A stretch of DNA of 64,000 bases from Mycobacterium pinniadriaticum (GCF_026242045.1 NZ_JAPJDO010000004.1:62001-126000), one strand, 5' to 3'. Positions 7,253 through 16,486 are shown, counted from the first letter of the stretch. Program-made: numbers and translations. Notes: generated by a model from the letters alone, not told the origin.

Positions 7253-8749
7253 ATGAGCTACGCCCTACCGGACACGGTGACCACCAAGGGGCCGTTCGCC
7301 CCCATGCGGTTCGAAGCGACCGTCGAGGAGTGCATTGTCACCCACGGCGAGATTCCGAAGGATCTTGCCGGCGGTATCTACCGCACCGGACCGTGCTGGA
7401 AACGACCGTTCGCCCAAGGGGGCACTCCGCTGCTGGCCATGGATGGCATGGTCCAGGGCCTGGTGTTCGAAAACGGTCGCGCCGACTTCCGCAACAGGTG
7501 GATCCGGACCCCGAAGTACTTGTTGGAAGAGAAGTACGGCCGGAGCATGTTCGAATACTCCGACGGAGGCTTCGGCGATTACCGTGACTACGGCTACGGA
7601 ACGGTCAAGCGGACGCCGGAGAATGCTCACACCCCGCAGGGCACCAACTTCATCAACATCTTCCCGCACGCCGGCGAACTGATCGCGTCAGGCGAACTGG
7701 GCGCCCCGCCGAGCGTCATCGATCCCATCACCCTCGAAACCAAGGGGATCGTGGATTGGGCGCCGGCGTTGTCGCGCGGTATCCATGACAAGGTCGCCTT
7801 CGGCGATGGCGCGTTCTGTGCGCATCCCAAGTGGGATGAGGACAGCGGAATCCTGTACGGCTGGACCTATGGTGATCAAGCGCCGTACATCACCATGCAC
7901 TACGTTCATTCCGATGGCACGGTGCAAACCCGCGCATTGAGCGATGCGCCCTACAACACTGTGGCGCACGATATCTGGCTCACCCCGGAGTGGGTGGTGA
8001 TGCCCTTCCAGCCCTTCATCATCGACGCCGAACGGAACAAGAAGGGTCTGCCGGTGTTCGGCTGGGAGCCCGATCTGCCGATCATCATCGCCTTGATTCC
8101 GCGGCACGACCTGCAGGGCGAGATCCGGTGGATCAACACCGACCTGCCGGCCCAGTACGTCATGCACACCATGACCGCCAATATCCGCGGTGACAGCCTG
8201 GTGCTCGACGCTCCGATCTTCCAAGAGCCGCCCTTCCCGATGGAGAACCACTTCAGCGAGGGTGATCAAGCGGCATTGTTCTTCAGCAATGCGGCCAGCT
8301 ACCTGGGTCGGTGGACGGTGAACCTGACGACCGGGGAGACCAAGGCCGAGCAGCTGTCCGACCTGCCGTCCGAGATCGGCAAGGTCGACCAGCGCTACTA
8401 CGGCAAGGGACATCGGTACGGCTTCCAAATCGGCGGGCAGCCCAAACGCCGGGGTATGCGGATGGACAGCCTGATCCGCAACGACGTCGAGAAATGCACC
8501 GAGGAGGTGTACCAGATCCGCGACGACCACCAGCTCGCCGCCGTTCTGGAAGGCTCGTTCGCCCCGCGCACCAAGGACGCCCCGGAAGGCGACGGCTACA
8601 TCATCGTCCCGGTGGCTTGGTGGGGTGAGCGCAAGGGAGAGTTCCAGATCTTCGACACCGACGACATCACCGCGGGGCCGATCTGCAAGATCGAGCTCCC
8701 CTTCCACATGGGGTGGACACCCCACGGCCACTGGATGGATTTCCGCTGA
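7253..8749 (+). CDS. Carotenoid cleavage oxygenase-family protein (RPE65/CCD fold)
   Basis: 498 residues, full length. The four iron-binding histidines of this seven-bladed propeller family are apparent: His191 in CAHPKW, His239 in VAHDIW, His305 in MHTMTA, and His491 in TPHGHW at the C-terminus. The N-terminal IPKDLAGGIYRTGP and LLAMDGMVQGL motifs are typical. Members cleave a C=C bond of carotenoids, apocarotenoids, stilbenes or lignin-derived phenols using Fe(II) and O2. No carotenoid synthesis genes are nearby, so the substrate may be another polyene or styrene-like compound. Isolated transcription unit with an operator at 7152 and a hairpin at 8757. Confidence 0.92.
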   Translation: MSYALPDTVTTKGPFAPMRFEATVEECIVTHGEIPKDLAGGIYRTGPCWKRPFAQGGTPLLAMDGMVQGLVFENGRADFRNRWIRTPKYLLEEKYGRSMFEYSDGGFGDYRDYGYGTVKRTPENAHTPQGTNFINIFPHAGELIASGELGAPPSVIDPITLETKGIVDWAPALSRGIHDKVAFGDGAFCAHPKWDEDSGILYGWTYGDQAPYITMHYVHSDGTVQTRALSDAPYNTVAHDIWLTPEWVVMPFQPFIIDAERNKKGLPVFGWEPDLPIIIALIPRHDLQGEIRWINTDLPAQYVMHTMTANIRGDSLVLDAPIFQEPPFPMENHFSEGDQAALFFSNAASYLGRWTVNLTTGETKAEQLSDLPSEIGKVDQRYYGKGHRYGFQIGGQPKRRGMRMDSLIRNDVEKCTEEVYQIRDDHQLAAVLEGSFAPRTKDAPEGDGYIIVPVAWWGERKGEFQIFDTDDITAGPICKIELPFHMGWTPHGHWMDFR

Positions 8750-8756
8750 CACCATC

Positions 8757-8800
8757 CCGCACGGCAGGGGCTCAGAGCGATTTGAGTACCTGCCGTGCGG
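8757..8800. terminator. Strong hairpin between convergent genes
   Basis: A perfect 12-bp inverted repeat, CCGCACGGCAGG (8757-8768) and CCTGCCGTGCGG (8789-8800), encloses a 20-base loop that itself contains CTCA/TGAG. It lies just after the oxygenase stop and runs into the last codons of the convergent FAD gene, so it can serve both strands. There is no U-tract, as is common in mycobacterial terminators. Confidence 0.7.
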
Positions 8801-10331
8801 TGGTCCGGCCCGCCCAGCCGTGCACGCCGCCCATCGGATGCGCGCCTGCCCCGGTGTGCCACAGCCCCGGTATCGGAGTGCGGTAACCCGAAAGCGCCGG
8901 TGTCGGGCGGTTGGGACCCATCTGATTCAGCGACATGTCCACCACTACATAACTGCCGTCGTGTGTCATCTGCCGAAGCTCGTTGGGGCTCTTGACCCAC
9001 GAACCGATCACCGCGTCGGCGAAGCCGGGGGCGACCCCGTCGAACGTGCGGACCGCCTGGTCGGCGAACGGTGCTCGGTGTTCCTCCCAATCGCTGCCGT
9101 CGGCGAAGCGGTCCGGCACGGCGGTGCAGAACAGGTACATGGTGTCGCCCGCACTCCCGGCGGGTACCTGCGAACGGTCCGCAGCCGAGGGCATCAACGC
9201 CCACATCGGGGTCTCGGCGGGTAGGACGCCGCGCATGGCACCGTCGAGCGCCCGGTCGACGTACGAGCGATCGTCGGCGATCAGCATGTAACTGCCCCAC
9301 AGTTCGGGCCGGTCACAGAGCAATCCCGGCCGATGGTCAAGGGCGACATCGATCTTGGCGTTGTTGATGCCCCAGCCGTTGATCCGGATATTGCGCAGCT
9401 CATCGAGGACCGGCTCGGCGACGTGGGCGGAGTCAACCAGACCGCACATCAGGGTGACCGGGTCGACCGCGCCGATCACCTGCCGCGCGAAGAGCGTCTG
9501 GCCATCGCGCAGGCGTACGCCGCTCGCCGCCCCGTCGCGGACGATGATCTCCTCGACCGCGGCATCGGTTCGCGTTTCCCCGCCGTGATGGTGTAGGCAG
9601 GCGGCTAGCGCCTTGGTGAACTCCGCCATCCCGCCGATGGGGCGTTTGATCCCCCAGCCGATGTGCATCATGATCACGCCGAGAACCGCGCCGGAACCCG
9701 GCTCACGCAGCGGTGCTTCCGATCCCGACGCGTACACCGCGAGCAGCGTCTTGACTTCCTCTGATTCGAACAACGTCTCGATGAGCTGGTGTGGTGAGGC
9801 CATGAGCATGCGCACCACCGGCGCCAGTGACTTGCGTTTCCGCAATACCCGCCAGCCCAGTTCGGCGATCGTGCGCGCTCTGGGCCGGGTGGGGTGGTCC
9901 ATCAGGTAAGGAGCCGCGACATACCAGAAGTCGCACCACATTCCGCACAGCTCGGCGAACTTGGTGGCGTCACGCTTGGAGTAGCGCCGGATCTCGTCGA
10001 CGGTGCGATCCAGCGATCGCCACAAACCGATCGACTCGCCGGCGGGTCCCAGATAGGAGCCCCAGGGCTCGGGGCTCGCTTGCCGCAGACCAAAAGATTC
10101 CAGCTGCAGCTCGGTGATGATCGACGGCTCCAGATTCGTGAACAGCAGGTCGACGGCGCACGGATTCATCACGAATCCCGGTGCTTGCGCGACGGTCTCC
10201 CGTGAGTAGGCCATCCCGCCCAGCCACGGATTGCGCTCCAGCACCACAACGCGCTTACCCGCCTTGGCCAGATAGGAGGCACAGGTCAGCCCGTGATGCC
10301 CGCCGCCGACGATGATCGCGTCGTACGTCAT
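8772..10331 (-). CDS. CrtI/phytoene desaturase-like FAD oxidoreductase (long subfamily)
   Basis: 519 residues. N-terminal FAD fold IIVGGGHHGLTCASYLAKAG followed by LGGMA. The C-terminal signature GLWHTGAGAHPMGGVHG is the FAD-contacting end motif shared with the long flavoproteins at 48927 and 56206 and with phytoene desaturase-like enzymes. Such enzymes dehydrogenate, isomerise or saturate polyenes. Its ATG overlaps the stop of the upstream membrane methyltransferase-like gene by 4 bp, so the two are coupled and controlled by the site at 11256. The substrate cannot be predicted. Confidence 0.88.
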   Translation of the reverse strand: MTYDAIIVGGGHHGLTCASYLAKAGKRVVVLERNPWLGGMAYSRETVAQAPGFVMNPCAVDLLFTNLEPSIITELQLESFGLRQASPEPWGSYLGPAGESIGLWRSLDRTVDEIRRYSKRDATKFAELCGMWCDFWYVAAPYLMDHPTRPRARTIAELGWRVLRKRKSLAPVVRMLMASPHQLIETLFESEEVKTLLAVYASGSEAPLREPGSGAVLGVIMMHIGWGIKRPIGGMAEFTKALAACLHHHGGETRTDAAVEEIIVRDGAASGVRLRDGQTLFARQVIGAVDPVTLMCGLVDSAHVAEPVLDELRNIRINGWGINNAKIDVALDHRPGLLCDRPELWGSYMLIADDRSYVDRALDGAMRGVLPAETPMWALMPSAADRSQVPAGSAGDTMYLFCTAVPDRFADGSDWEEHRAPFADQAVRTFDGVAPGFADAVIGSWVKSPNELRQMTHDGSYVVVDMSLNQMGPNRPTPALSGYRTPIPGLWHTGAGAHPMGGVHGWAGRTTARQVLKSL

Positions 10332-11236
10332 GCGGAGTTGCTCTGCGAGAGTTTGTTATTGGCCCGGGCGGCAGCCATCCGGTCGTGGTTGCGGGCAATG
10401 GCCTCCTGGGATAGCGGCAACGGCAAGAACCTGCGCGTGCGCACCATCAGCTCTTGATATTCCGGCCTGGACCCCATGTAGTTGTCTTGAAATGCCGACC
10501 CCAGCACCGAGGTCAGCATGATGGTATTGATGATCGGCCCCGCCACCGTCCACCAGTAGGTGGGGTTGCCGGCGACCGCCACGAGCCACATACCCCACCA
10601 GACCGTTGTGGTGCCGAAGTAGTTCGGGTGGCGGGTGTGGGTCCAGACGCCGGTGTTGAGGTAGCGGGGGCGCTTGTCCAGGGCGAGGAAGGACTGCAGT
10701 TGCGCGTCGGCCACGGTTTCGAAGTAGAAGCCGACGCCGAAGACGACCAGGCCGGCGAAGGCCAGCGGACCGATGGCGCCGTTGGGTTCGCGGTTGGCCA
10801 GGATGCCGACCACGGCGGGCATTCCGATCAGCACGATGATGACGGCCTGTGGCTCCATCACCCGGAAGAAGCTCTTCCACCAGTAGCCCGGGCTCATCTG
10901 TTCGACGAAACGCAGATAGCGCGGGTCGCCGCCGTACTTGGGGACATACCGCCGCCACCGGGCCGCCAGATACCAACCGAGCCGACCGCCATGCAGCATC
11001 ACCATGAAGAGCAATAGCGCCGCGGTGACCGACTGTGCGTCGACGATCAGGTAGGCGAACAACGCTGGCACCGCGAAGGCGAACCCGTACCAACCGTCCA
11101 TCATCGAGTGGTTGCCCTGCACCAGGCCCACCACCCACAGTGCGGTCACCACGGCGAACGTGAAGATTGCGCAGAACAGGAACACGCTCAGGTTGCTCGA
11201 TGCGTCCACGCCGAGGTGGCTCACTAGCTGGTTCAT
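10328..11236 (-). CDS. Membrane DUF1295 / steroid-reductase- or ICMT-like protein
   Basis: 302 residues with about seven hydrophobic segments. The C-terminal block GVWTHTRHPNYFG followed by WWGMW is the signature of the DUF1295 / 5-alpha-reductase C-terminal / isoprenylcysteine-methyltransferase superfamily; the RHPNY motif in relatives binds NADPH or SAM. It could therefore reduce a C=C bond or methylate. Coupled by a 4-bp overlap to the FAD oxidoreductase at 8772, which favours a lipid or isoprenoid double-bond reaction. The promoter region contains a CGAACG-centred operator variant. Confidence 0.82.
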   Translation of the reverse strand: MNQLVSHLGVDASSNLSVFLFCAIFTFAVVTALWVVGLVQGNHSMMDGWYGFAFAVPALFAYLIVDAQSVTAALLLFMVMLHGGRLGWYLAARWRRYVPKYGGDPRYLRFVEQMSPGYWWKSFFRVMEPQAVIIVLIGMPAVVGILANREPNGAIGPLAFAGLVVFGVGFYFETVADAQLQSFLALDKRPRYLNTGVWTHTRHPNYFGTTTVWWGMWLVAVAGNPTYWWTVAGPIINTIMLTSVLGSAFQDNYMGSRPEYQELMVRTRRFLPLPLSQEAIARNHDRMAAARANNKLSQSNSA

Positions 11237-11255
11237 GCGGAAACCCTAACAATCG

Positions 11256-11273
11256 TGATAACGAACGTTCACA
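11256..11273. promoter_or_regulatory. 18-bp operator variant with CGAACG centre, site 3
   Basis: TGATAACGAACGTTCACA fits the CGATCG consensus at nearly every conserved outer position but has AA/TT-type centre CGAACG. It lies 20 bp upstream of the start of the minus-strand methyltransferase-like/FAD operon, filling the 38-bp gap to the next gene. Confidence 0.5.
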
Positions 11274-11274
11274 G

Positions 11275-12075
11275 TTATCTGAAATTTGGCTGGTGGCCGG
11301 CCTTCGCCTTGTAGCCGACAGACTCTCGAAGCGCACTGATCTCGGATTCGAGAACGGCGACGCGGTCCGAGAGGCTTCCCTGGGTGCGGTCACAGTCATC
11401 GCTCGTGATCGCACGCGCTGTGACCAACGTCGTGACCACCACCCAGATGAAGTAGAAGGTCACCGGAATCCAGAATCCAACGGCACCGTTCCACGCCATT
11501 GGGCCGCTCTTGAAGATGAACACTCCGAAGGTCAGGCCGACCCCCAGCGCGCACCACAGCTGGAAATAGGCGAACCAGCGGGGGAAGACCGGGTCGGCGC
11601 GACCATCGCGGATGGTCAGTACTGCCAATGCCACCATCTGAAACATGCCGGTACAGACAATGCCGAGGAACGGCAGCCAGCCCAGATCGTTGAAGGTCCG
11701 GACGCGGGCTTCATCCTCGGTACGAAACGCGGCGACGAGCCAGAAGGTACACGGATACACGAACTCGATGACCACACAGCCTTGCGCGGCAATCCACGCC
11801 CAGGTGAGCGGAGCTCGGTGTCCTTCGATTCGAAGCATCTGGCCGCAAATTGCGCCGCCCCAGGGCAGTAACAGTGCGGAGGCGACAATCGACAGCACCA
11901 GTCCGACCCGGATTGGGGTCAGCCGGTCTCGATAGAAGTGAGCAATCTGGGCAGCCGTGTCGTTGGGTGAGGGCGGCGGGACGAACCCGGCAAGTCCGAC
12001 CCAGCCGATCAGGAAGGCGGCAATGAAGATGAATGCGGAATACACGCACCACAGTTGGATCTTCTTGTCACTCAT
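11275..12075 (-). CDS. Six-TM membrane protein, 6TM family member E, with C-terminal coiled tail
   Basis: 266 residues, the longest of the family here. Motifs: FVPPPSPNDTAAQIAHFY after TM1, RVGLVL before TM2, FNDLGWLPF before TM4, FPRWFAYFQLW before TM5, FIFKSGPMAWNGAVGFWIP before TM6. After TM6 a charged, heptad-like tail (LSDRVAVLESEISALRES) suggests a coiled coil for oligomerisation, not seen in its paralogues. It is the last gene of the FAD-AveC-AveC-6TM operon; its start overlaps the preceding AveC-like stop by 4 bp. Confidence 0.86.
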   Translation of the reverse strand: MSDKKIQLWCVYSAFIFIAAFLIGWVGLAGFVPPPSPNDTAAQIAHFYRDRLTPIRVGLVLSIVASALLLPWGGAICGQMLRIEGHRAPLTWAWIAAQGCVVIEFVYPCTFWLVAAFRTEDEARVRTFNDLGWLPFLGIVCTGMFQMVALAVLTIRDGRADPVFPRWFAYFQLWCALGVGLTFGVFIFKSGPMAWNGAVGFWIPVTFYFIWVVVTTLVTARAITSDDCDRTQGSLSDRVAVLESEISALRESVGYKAKAGHQPNFR

Positions 12076-13262
12076 CGGTTTCCCCCCGGGGCGCCACGGT
12101 CAATCCGGACCGCTGGCGGTAGGTGAACTCCCGGAGGAACGTGCAGTTGCCCATCAGAACCCAGGTAGGCCGAGCCGCCATCTCCGCCGGAGTTGTCGTT
12201 GCGCACCAGCGGTACGGTGGGTCCGGGGCACGCACGGCCGGTGTCGTCGCCGCAGATGCCGTTGAGGAAGTACGATCTCTTTTGGATGTCGTCGTTCCAT
12301 TCCCGCGAATGTGCTCCGACAACGAGATGCGGCAGCGTGTAGATAGCGAGGAAAATCGCGTTGACTGCGCCGATGATCGCCAGCGCGCGGATGACGCCTT
12401 TGCGGGCTGGGGTCGCTCGGACGCGCTCAGACCCTCGCTCGACGATCGTTGCGCCCCGGTCGTCGACGAAGTAGCGAAGGAACGAGTAAGCGGTGAGCAG
12501 GATTCCGACCAGGACGGCTTCGTGCAATGGGAATGCGTGGTAGGTGTTTCCGAAGATGTTGAAGTGACCGCCCGCATAGGTCCAGACGCCGAGGGGCATG
12601 AAGATGACGCCCTCGAAAATGACATCGAATATGAACATCGCGGCCCAACAGATCAGGCCGAGGCCAAGCTTGCCCATGCCGGGCCATCTGCGCGAGGCCC
12701 ATCTGAGCGTGCCCACACCGATACGAACCGCCACGGTCATGATCACCACGTACAGACCGACAATGCTCAGCGGCGGTTCGACAACGGTTGCGCCCGGCGC
12801 ACCGTAGGACAGCCACCCCGGAATGCTGTTGACCCAGGACCCGCGGTTGACCGACCAGGAGTTGTAGGTGATCCACGGGCCGAAATAGTTTGACAGTGGA
12901 TCCTGGAAGAACAGCGTGCAGAACGCCAGAGTCAGTGCGCCATCAACGGTCACCGTCCGCTCGCGACGCCAGGGCCGAACCACGAACCACCACAACAGGA
13001 TCACCATCGCCGGTATCATGGTGATCTGCAGGCCCATCAGAAAGACCTTCATATACATCGGCGGATCACTGGCGCCGACCGGAACTCTTTCGAAGTAGGG
13101 CCCGGTAACCCAACGAATCAGCACGATGGCCATGAAGGTGAGCCATAGGGCACCGAACGAAGCCCACCACAGTACGGGTCGCAGTTGGCGCGGCTGTACC
13201 ACGGCGGGGGGTGTCGCCGTGGGTTCGGACGTCGCCGTGTCGCCTGTTCGGGCAAAGATCAT
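12072..13262 (-). CDS. AveC-like (spirocyclase family) membrane protein, long type, copy 1
   Basis: 396 residues with about seven hydrophobic segments (30-52, 71-95, 104-125, 162-187, 198-222, 243-265, 287-312). Conserved polar residues inside the membrane: FFQDPLSNYF (Asp121, Asn125), NSWSVNRGSW, FDVIFEG (Asp213, Glu217) and TYHAFPLHEA (Glu248). AveC of Streptomyces avermitilis forms the spiroketal of avermectin; I recognise the same family by these blocks. The C-terminal tail has two cysteines (CGDDTGRAC) and proline-rich sequence. Paralogue of the next gene, from which it is separated by 33 bp. Confidence 0.78.
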   Translation of the reverse strand: MIFARTGDTATSEPTATPPAVVQPRQLRPVLWWASFGALWLTFMAIVLIRWVTGPYFERVPVGASDPPMYMKVFLMGLQITMIPAMVILLWWFVVRPWRRERTVTVDGALTLAFCTLFFQDPLSNYFGPWITYNSWSVNRGSWVNSIPGWLSYGAPGATVVEPPLSIVGLYVVIMTVAVRIGVGTLRWASRRWPGMGKLGLGLICWAAMFIFDVIFEGVIFMPLGVWTYAGGHFNIFGNTYHAFPLHEAVLVGILLTAYSFLRYFVDDRGATIVERGSERVRATPARKGVIRALAIIGAVNAIFLAIYTLPHLVVGAHSREWNDDIQKRSYFLNGICGDDTGRACPGPTVPLVRNDNSGGDGGSAYLGSDGQLHVPPGVHLPPAVRIDRGAPGGNR

Positions 13263-13295
13263 TGCCGGATCCGTTCGTTCTCGGACTGGAATGCG

Positions 13296-14414
13296 TTATC
13301 CGCGGTCATAGGGGTACACCGGTGGAAACAGCTGGCCGAACTCTCTCCCGTTCGCACCGCCGTCTCGGTTGTCGTTGCGGAGCAGGGGAACATCCGGCGC
13401 CGGGCAGGCTAGGGCAGGCCCCTCGCCGCAGGTGTACGTCAGATAGGACCGTCGCTGAACATCCTCGTTCCACGCCGTCGAATGGGCTCCGAACCACATG
13501 TTGGGCAGCGAGTAACCCAGGGTCATCGCCAGCGTGATCAGCCCGCTGACGGCCAGTAATCGGATTGCCGTGACGCGGACTCCAGTTCCGAGCCGCTCCG
13601 CTCCGCGCTCGGCCAGCGACTGCCCGCGGTCATCGACGAAGTATCTGATGCAGGCGAACATTGTGAAAATGACTCCGGTGGTCAGCGCCTCGTTCAGCGG
13701 ATAGCCGTGGTAGGTGTCGGCGAAGATCTTGATGTGGCCGCCCGGGTATTCCCACGACCCCAGCGGCATGAAAACGATTCCCTCGAAAACGATGTCGAAC
13801 GGCACCATGATGGCGAAGCAGATGGCGACGAGCCCGAGTCTGGGCATCCCGGGCCAGTGCGCCTTTGCGCGACGCATGACCGCGGTACCCATGCTGGTCA
13901 CCAGCATGAAGATCACCACGTACGCAGGCGGAACGATCAGCAGCGGATACGCGACCTGATGGGTCGGCGTACCCGGCGCCAGCGCTCCCGGCACACTGTT
14001 GAGCCATGACCCCATGTTCACCTGCCACGCGTTATAGGTGTACCAATGATTCAAGTACGCGCTGAGCGGATCGTGAAAAGATAAGAACAGGAAGGATATT
14101 GCCATCAAGCCGTCGAGTCCGACGCGCCCTGTCCGACGCCACGGCCGCACCACAAACCAATACAGCACCACCGTCGCGGCGATGGGCAGCGCAATCTGCA
14201 GCGCTACCAGTGCGACCTTCATCCAGCTCGGCAGCGGAGTGGGACCCGGGTCGACGCGGGCGAAGTAGGGTCCGCTGATCCAACGAATCAGGATCACGGT
14301 CTGGAACGCCAACGCGATCGCGCCCAACGCGGCCCACCACCTGACCGGCGACATCGGTCGCTGGACGGTGGCAACTGGCCGGTCGCTCTCCGACAGCCGG
14401 ATCGTGCTGCTCAT
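13296..14414 (-). CDS. AveC-like (spirocyclase family) membrane protein, long type, copy 2
   Basis: 372 residues from ATG 14414 (MSSTIRLSES); longer upstream reading is rejected because this start overlaps the FAD gene's stop by ATGA. It closely resembles the gene at 12072 throughout: FHDPLSAYLNHWYTYN, VNMGSWLNSVPG, FDIVFEGIVFMPLGSW and TYHGYPLNEA. The C-terminal extracytoplasmic tail also keeps two cysteines (CGEGPALAC) and a PLLRNDN motif, like PLVRNDN in its paralogue. The pair arose by tandem duplication and may form a heterodimer (inference). Confidence 0.8.
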   Translation of the reverse strand: MSSTIRLSESDRPVATVQRPMSPVRWWAALGAIALAFQTVILIRWISGPYFARVDPGPTPLPSWMKVALVALQIALPIAATVVLYWFVVRPWRRTGRVGLDGLMAISFLFLSFHDPLSAYLNHWYTYNAWQVNMGSWLNSVPGALAPGTPTHQVAYPLLIVPPAYVVIFMLVTSMGTAVMRRAKAHWPGMPRLGLVAICFAIMVPFDIVFEGIVFMPLGSWEYPGGHIKIFADTYHGYPLNEALTTGVIFTMFACIRYFVDDRGQSLAERGAERLGTGVRVTAIRLLAVSGLITLAMTLGYSLPNMWFGAHSTAWNEDVQRRSYLTYTCGEGPALACPAPDVPLLRNDNRDGGANGREFGQLFPPVYPYDRG

Positions 14415-15757
14415 GCTGTGATCCGCCCGCGAATTTTGCGTTGATTCATGATCCTGTCGGCCGCCGCTTGCCCGGAGACCAGCGCCCCGTTGACACCGGG
14501 GATGGGGCCGATGTCTCCGGCGAGGTGCACCCGCGCGTTGGGATCGGTCTCGCGCATGAATCGGTCGACGGCTTTGAAACGTCCGAGACTCATGATCGGC
14601 ACGACGTCGCGCCAACGGCCGATCTCGTAGTCGACGACCTGAGAGCTGAGATCGCCATAGTACGGTTTCACGAATCGTAGGACTGCCTCGACGATTTCGT
14701 CATCCGGCGCGTCAAGGTGATCGAGGCACCACTCGTGCCGGCAGAAGGTGGTGATCATGCCCTGACCGTCGGGGCAGCGATTGTTGGCCTTCAGGTGGTC
14801 GACGATGACTCCGCACAGGTCAGGTTGCTCGCGTGGTGAGCACATGATGTAGGTAGCTGGGTTTGACGGTCTGGTACCGAGTGCGATGTGAGTGTTCACG
14901 CTGCAGATGTACTCGGTGTCCTGGTAGTACTCGCGCGCGAAACCCGCCATCTGCGGATAGATCTCCAGCGCAACACCGGTGGTTGTGCAGATGACCGCAT
15001 TCGCGAACTGCTCAGTGTGTTCGTGCCCGTTCTGGACGTAGGTCACGTCCACGCCCTTGCCGGTGTCCGCCACATTGAGGACGGCGGTGTTCAACCGGGC
15101 ATCGGGCAACGTCGCGGCGATCGCGCGGGGGAATGCGTCCATACCGTCGTCGAGGCCGTAGAAGTAGGGCTTGAAGAAGTTCTTCAGCGTCCAGAGCAGT
15201 TGTCCGACGGAGGCGTAGGACGGGTCGCTCAGCCATGGACCCCGAACCACCACGGCGGCGATGTAGTCGAGGATCTCCTGGTTGAGTTCGCGCTGGCAGT
15301 AGCTGGTCACTGTGTCGGTGTCTATCGCGGCCACACCGGCGGCGCTGGTGTAGTTGAGGTCCGACCAGTGCTTAGCCAGAAACCGCAGAAGCTTTGTGAG
15401 CTTTATCTTGCTGCCCATCGAAAGGTAAGGGGTGCGTAGGGCTTTGAGTGGACTGCTCAGATCGAAGTAGTTCAGCTTGCCTGACCGTGGCATTGCGCCG
15501 AAGGCGTCGAACTTGTGCATCTGGGCTTCCAGACCGACCTCGAGCATTTCCTGGGTGCACTCGGCGTAGCTGCCTAGGTAGATGAACGCGCCGACGTCGT
15601 ATGCCCGGTCTGCGCGCCGAACGGTCTTGATGCGCCCACCGACTCTGTTCTCCGCTTCGAAAACCACCGGAGTCCCGCCGGCTCGCATGATTCGCCGGGC
15701 CGCGCCGAGGCCGGCGATCCCCGCTCCGATAACGGCCGTTCTTGATTCTGCGTCCAC
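14411..15757 (-). CDS. FAD-dependent amine oxidase/desaturase-type oxidoreductase (short subfamily)
   Basis: 448 residues from GTG. FAD fold TAVIGAGIAGLGAARRI, GGRIKTV near residue 40, subfamily motif VDHLKANNRCPDGQG near 325, and the C-terminal VHLAGDIGPIPGVNGALVSG. First gene of a four-gene operon with two AveC-like proteins and a 6TM protein, each junction overlapping or short. It is divergent from a TetR gene across a palindrome at 15779. The operon layout suggests that the flavoenzyme prepares or consumes the substrate of the AveC-like proteins. Confidence 0.88.
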   Translation of the reverse strand: MDAESRTAVIGAGIAGLGAARRIMRAGGTPVVFEAENRVGGRIKTVRRADRAYDVGAFIYLGSYAECTQEMLEVGLEAQMHKFDAFGAMPRSGKLNYFDLSSPLKALRTPYLSMGSKIKLTKLLRFLAKHWSDLNYTSAAGVAAIDTDTVTSYCQRELNQEILDYIAAVVVRGPWLSDPSYASVGQLLWTLKNFFKPYFYGLDDGMDAFPRAIAATLPDARLNTAVLNVADTGKGVDVTYVQNGHEHTEQFANAVICTTTGVALEIYPQMAGFAREYYQDTEYICSVNTHIALGTRPSNPATYIMCSPREQPDLCGVIVDHLKANNRCPDGQGMITTFCRHEWCLDHLDAPDDEIVEAVLRFVKPYYGDLSSQVVDYEIGRWRDVVPIMSLGRFKAVDRFMRETDPNARVHLAGDIGPIPGVNGALVSGQAAADRIMNQRKIRGRITA

Positions 15758-15778
15758 GCATGCAGGCTAACCACTAAA

Positions 15779-15792
15779 TGATTCATGAATCA
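15779..15792. promoter_or_regulatory. Perfect 14-bp palindrome in divergent promoter
   Basis: TGATTCATGAATCA is a perfect palindrome, followed by a partial repeat TGATTCA at 15797-15803. It sits between the FAD-AveC-AveC-6TM operon and the divergent TetR gene, so it is the likely operator of that TetR. Confidence 0.65.
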
Positions 15793-15827
15793 AGACTGAT
15801 TCAGCGATCAATATTAGGCTGTCTGTC

Positions 15828-16460
15828 GTGGCAGACCACGCAAAGGCGCCGTCGCGTGCGGTGCGCCGGCAGGCCGAGACCCGCGCCGCGCTGATCAAGG
15901 CCGCGAGCGAGATCATCGCCGAACGCGGCCTCGACGGGCTCCGCGTCAGCGATGTGACCGAGCGCGCCAACGTCGCGTTCGGAACGTTCTACAACCAGTT
16001 CAAAGTGAAGGACGATGTCGTTGAGGCCGTCGTCGAACAGGCGTTGGTCTCGTTGGCCCGGTCGATCGAGGAGTCCCCGGCGAACGCGCACCCGGCCGAA
16101 GCGGTGGTGGCCTCCACGCGGGCGATCGTCCGGATCGCCTACGACAACCCGGATCTTGCGCGTCTTCTGATCAATCTGGAACAGGCCGAGTCGCGTTTCG
16201 AACGCATCATTCGGCCGCAGGCGGGGGCGATGCTGAAGCGCGGGGTCGCTGAGGGTGTCTTCGTGATCGACGACTTCGAGACCATCCTGACGATGGCCAT
16301 CGCGGCCTCATTCGAAGTCATCCGCGGGATCTTGGATGGACGTCTCGGTCGGGACGCTGATCTGACATGTGCGCAAGCGTTGCTTCGGTTGGTCGGTGTC
16401 GACCGGGTAGATGCCGCGCGCTATTCCGGCGCGGTGGCGCACCGGAGTTCCGCCCGATAG
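15828..16460 (+). CDS. TetR-family transcriptional regulator
   Basis: 210 residues from GTG. HTH segment LRVSDVTERANVAFGTFYNQFKVKDD (about residues 42-67) is standard. The C-terminal part (FERIIRPQAGAMLKRGVAEGVF, then DDFETILTMAIAASFEVIRGILDGR) resembles that of the TetR at 45039, which has VHPHARVAVERGIASGRF and ALIREILDGR, so the two probably sense related ligands. Divergent from the FAD-AveC operon, with a perfect 14-bp palindrome between them. It could also influence the LLM operon downstream. Confidence 0.9.
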   Translation: MADHAKAPSRAVRRQAETRAALIKAASEIIAERGLDGLRVSDVTERANVAFGTFYNQFKVKDDVVEAVVEQALVSLARSIEESPANAHPAEAVVASTRAIVRIAYDNPDLARLLINLEQAESRFERIIRPQAGAMLKRGVAEGVFVIDDFETILTMAIAASFEVIRGILDGRLGRDADLTCAQALLRLVGVDRVDAARYSGAVAHRSSAR

Positions 16461-16486
16461 TCCGCTGGGGCTCCGTCCCGGCATCT

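Noticed and set aside
7688..8755. 355-codon antisense frame inside the carotenoid oxygenase gene
   Set aside because: The oxygenase has all four histidines and correct length; the reverse frame is composition-driven.
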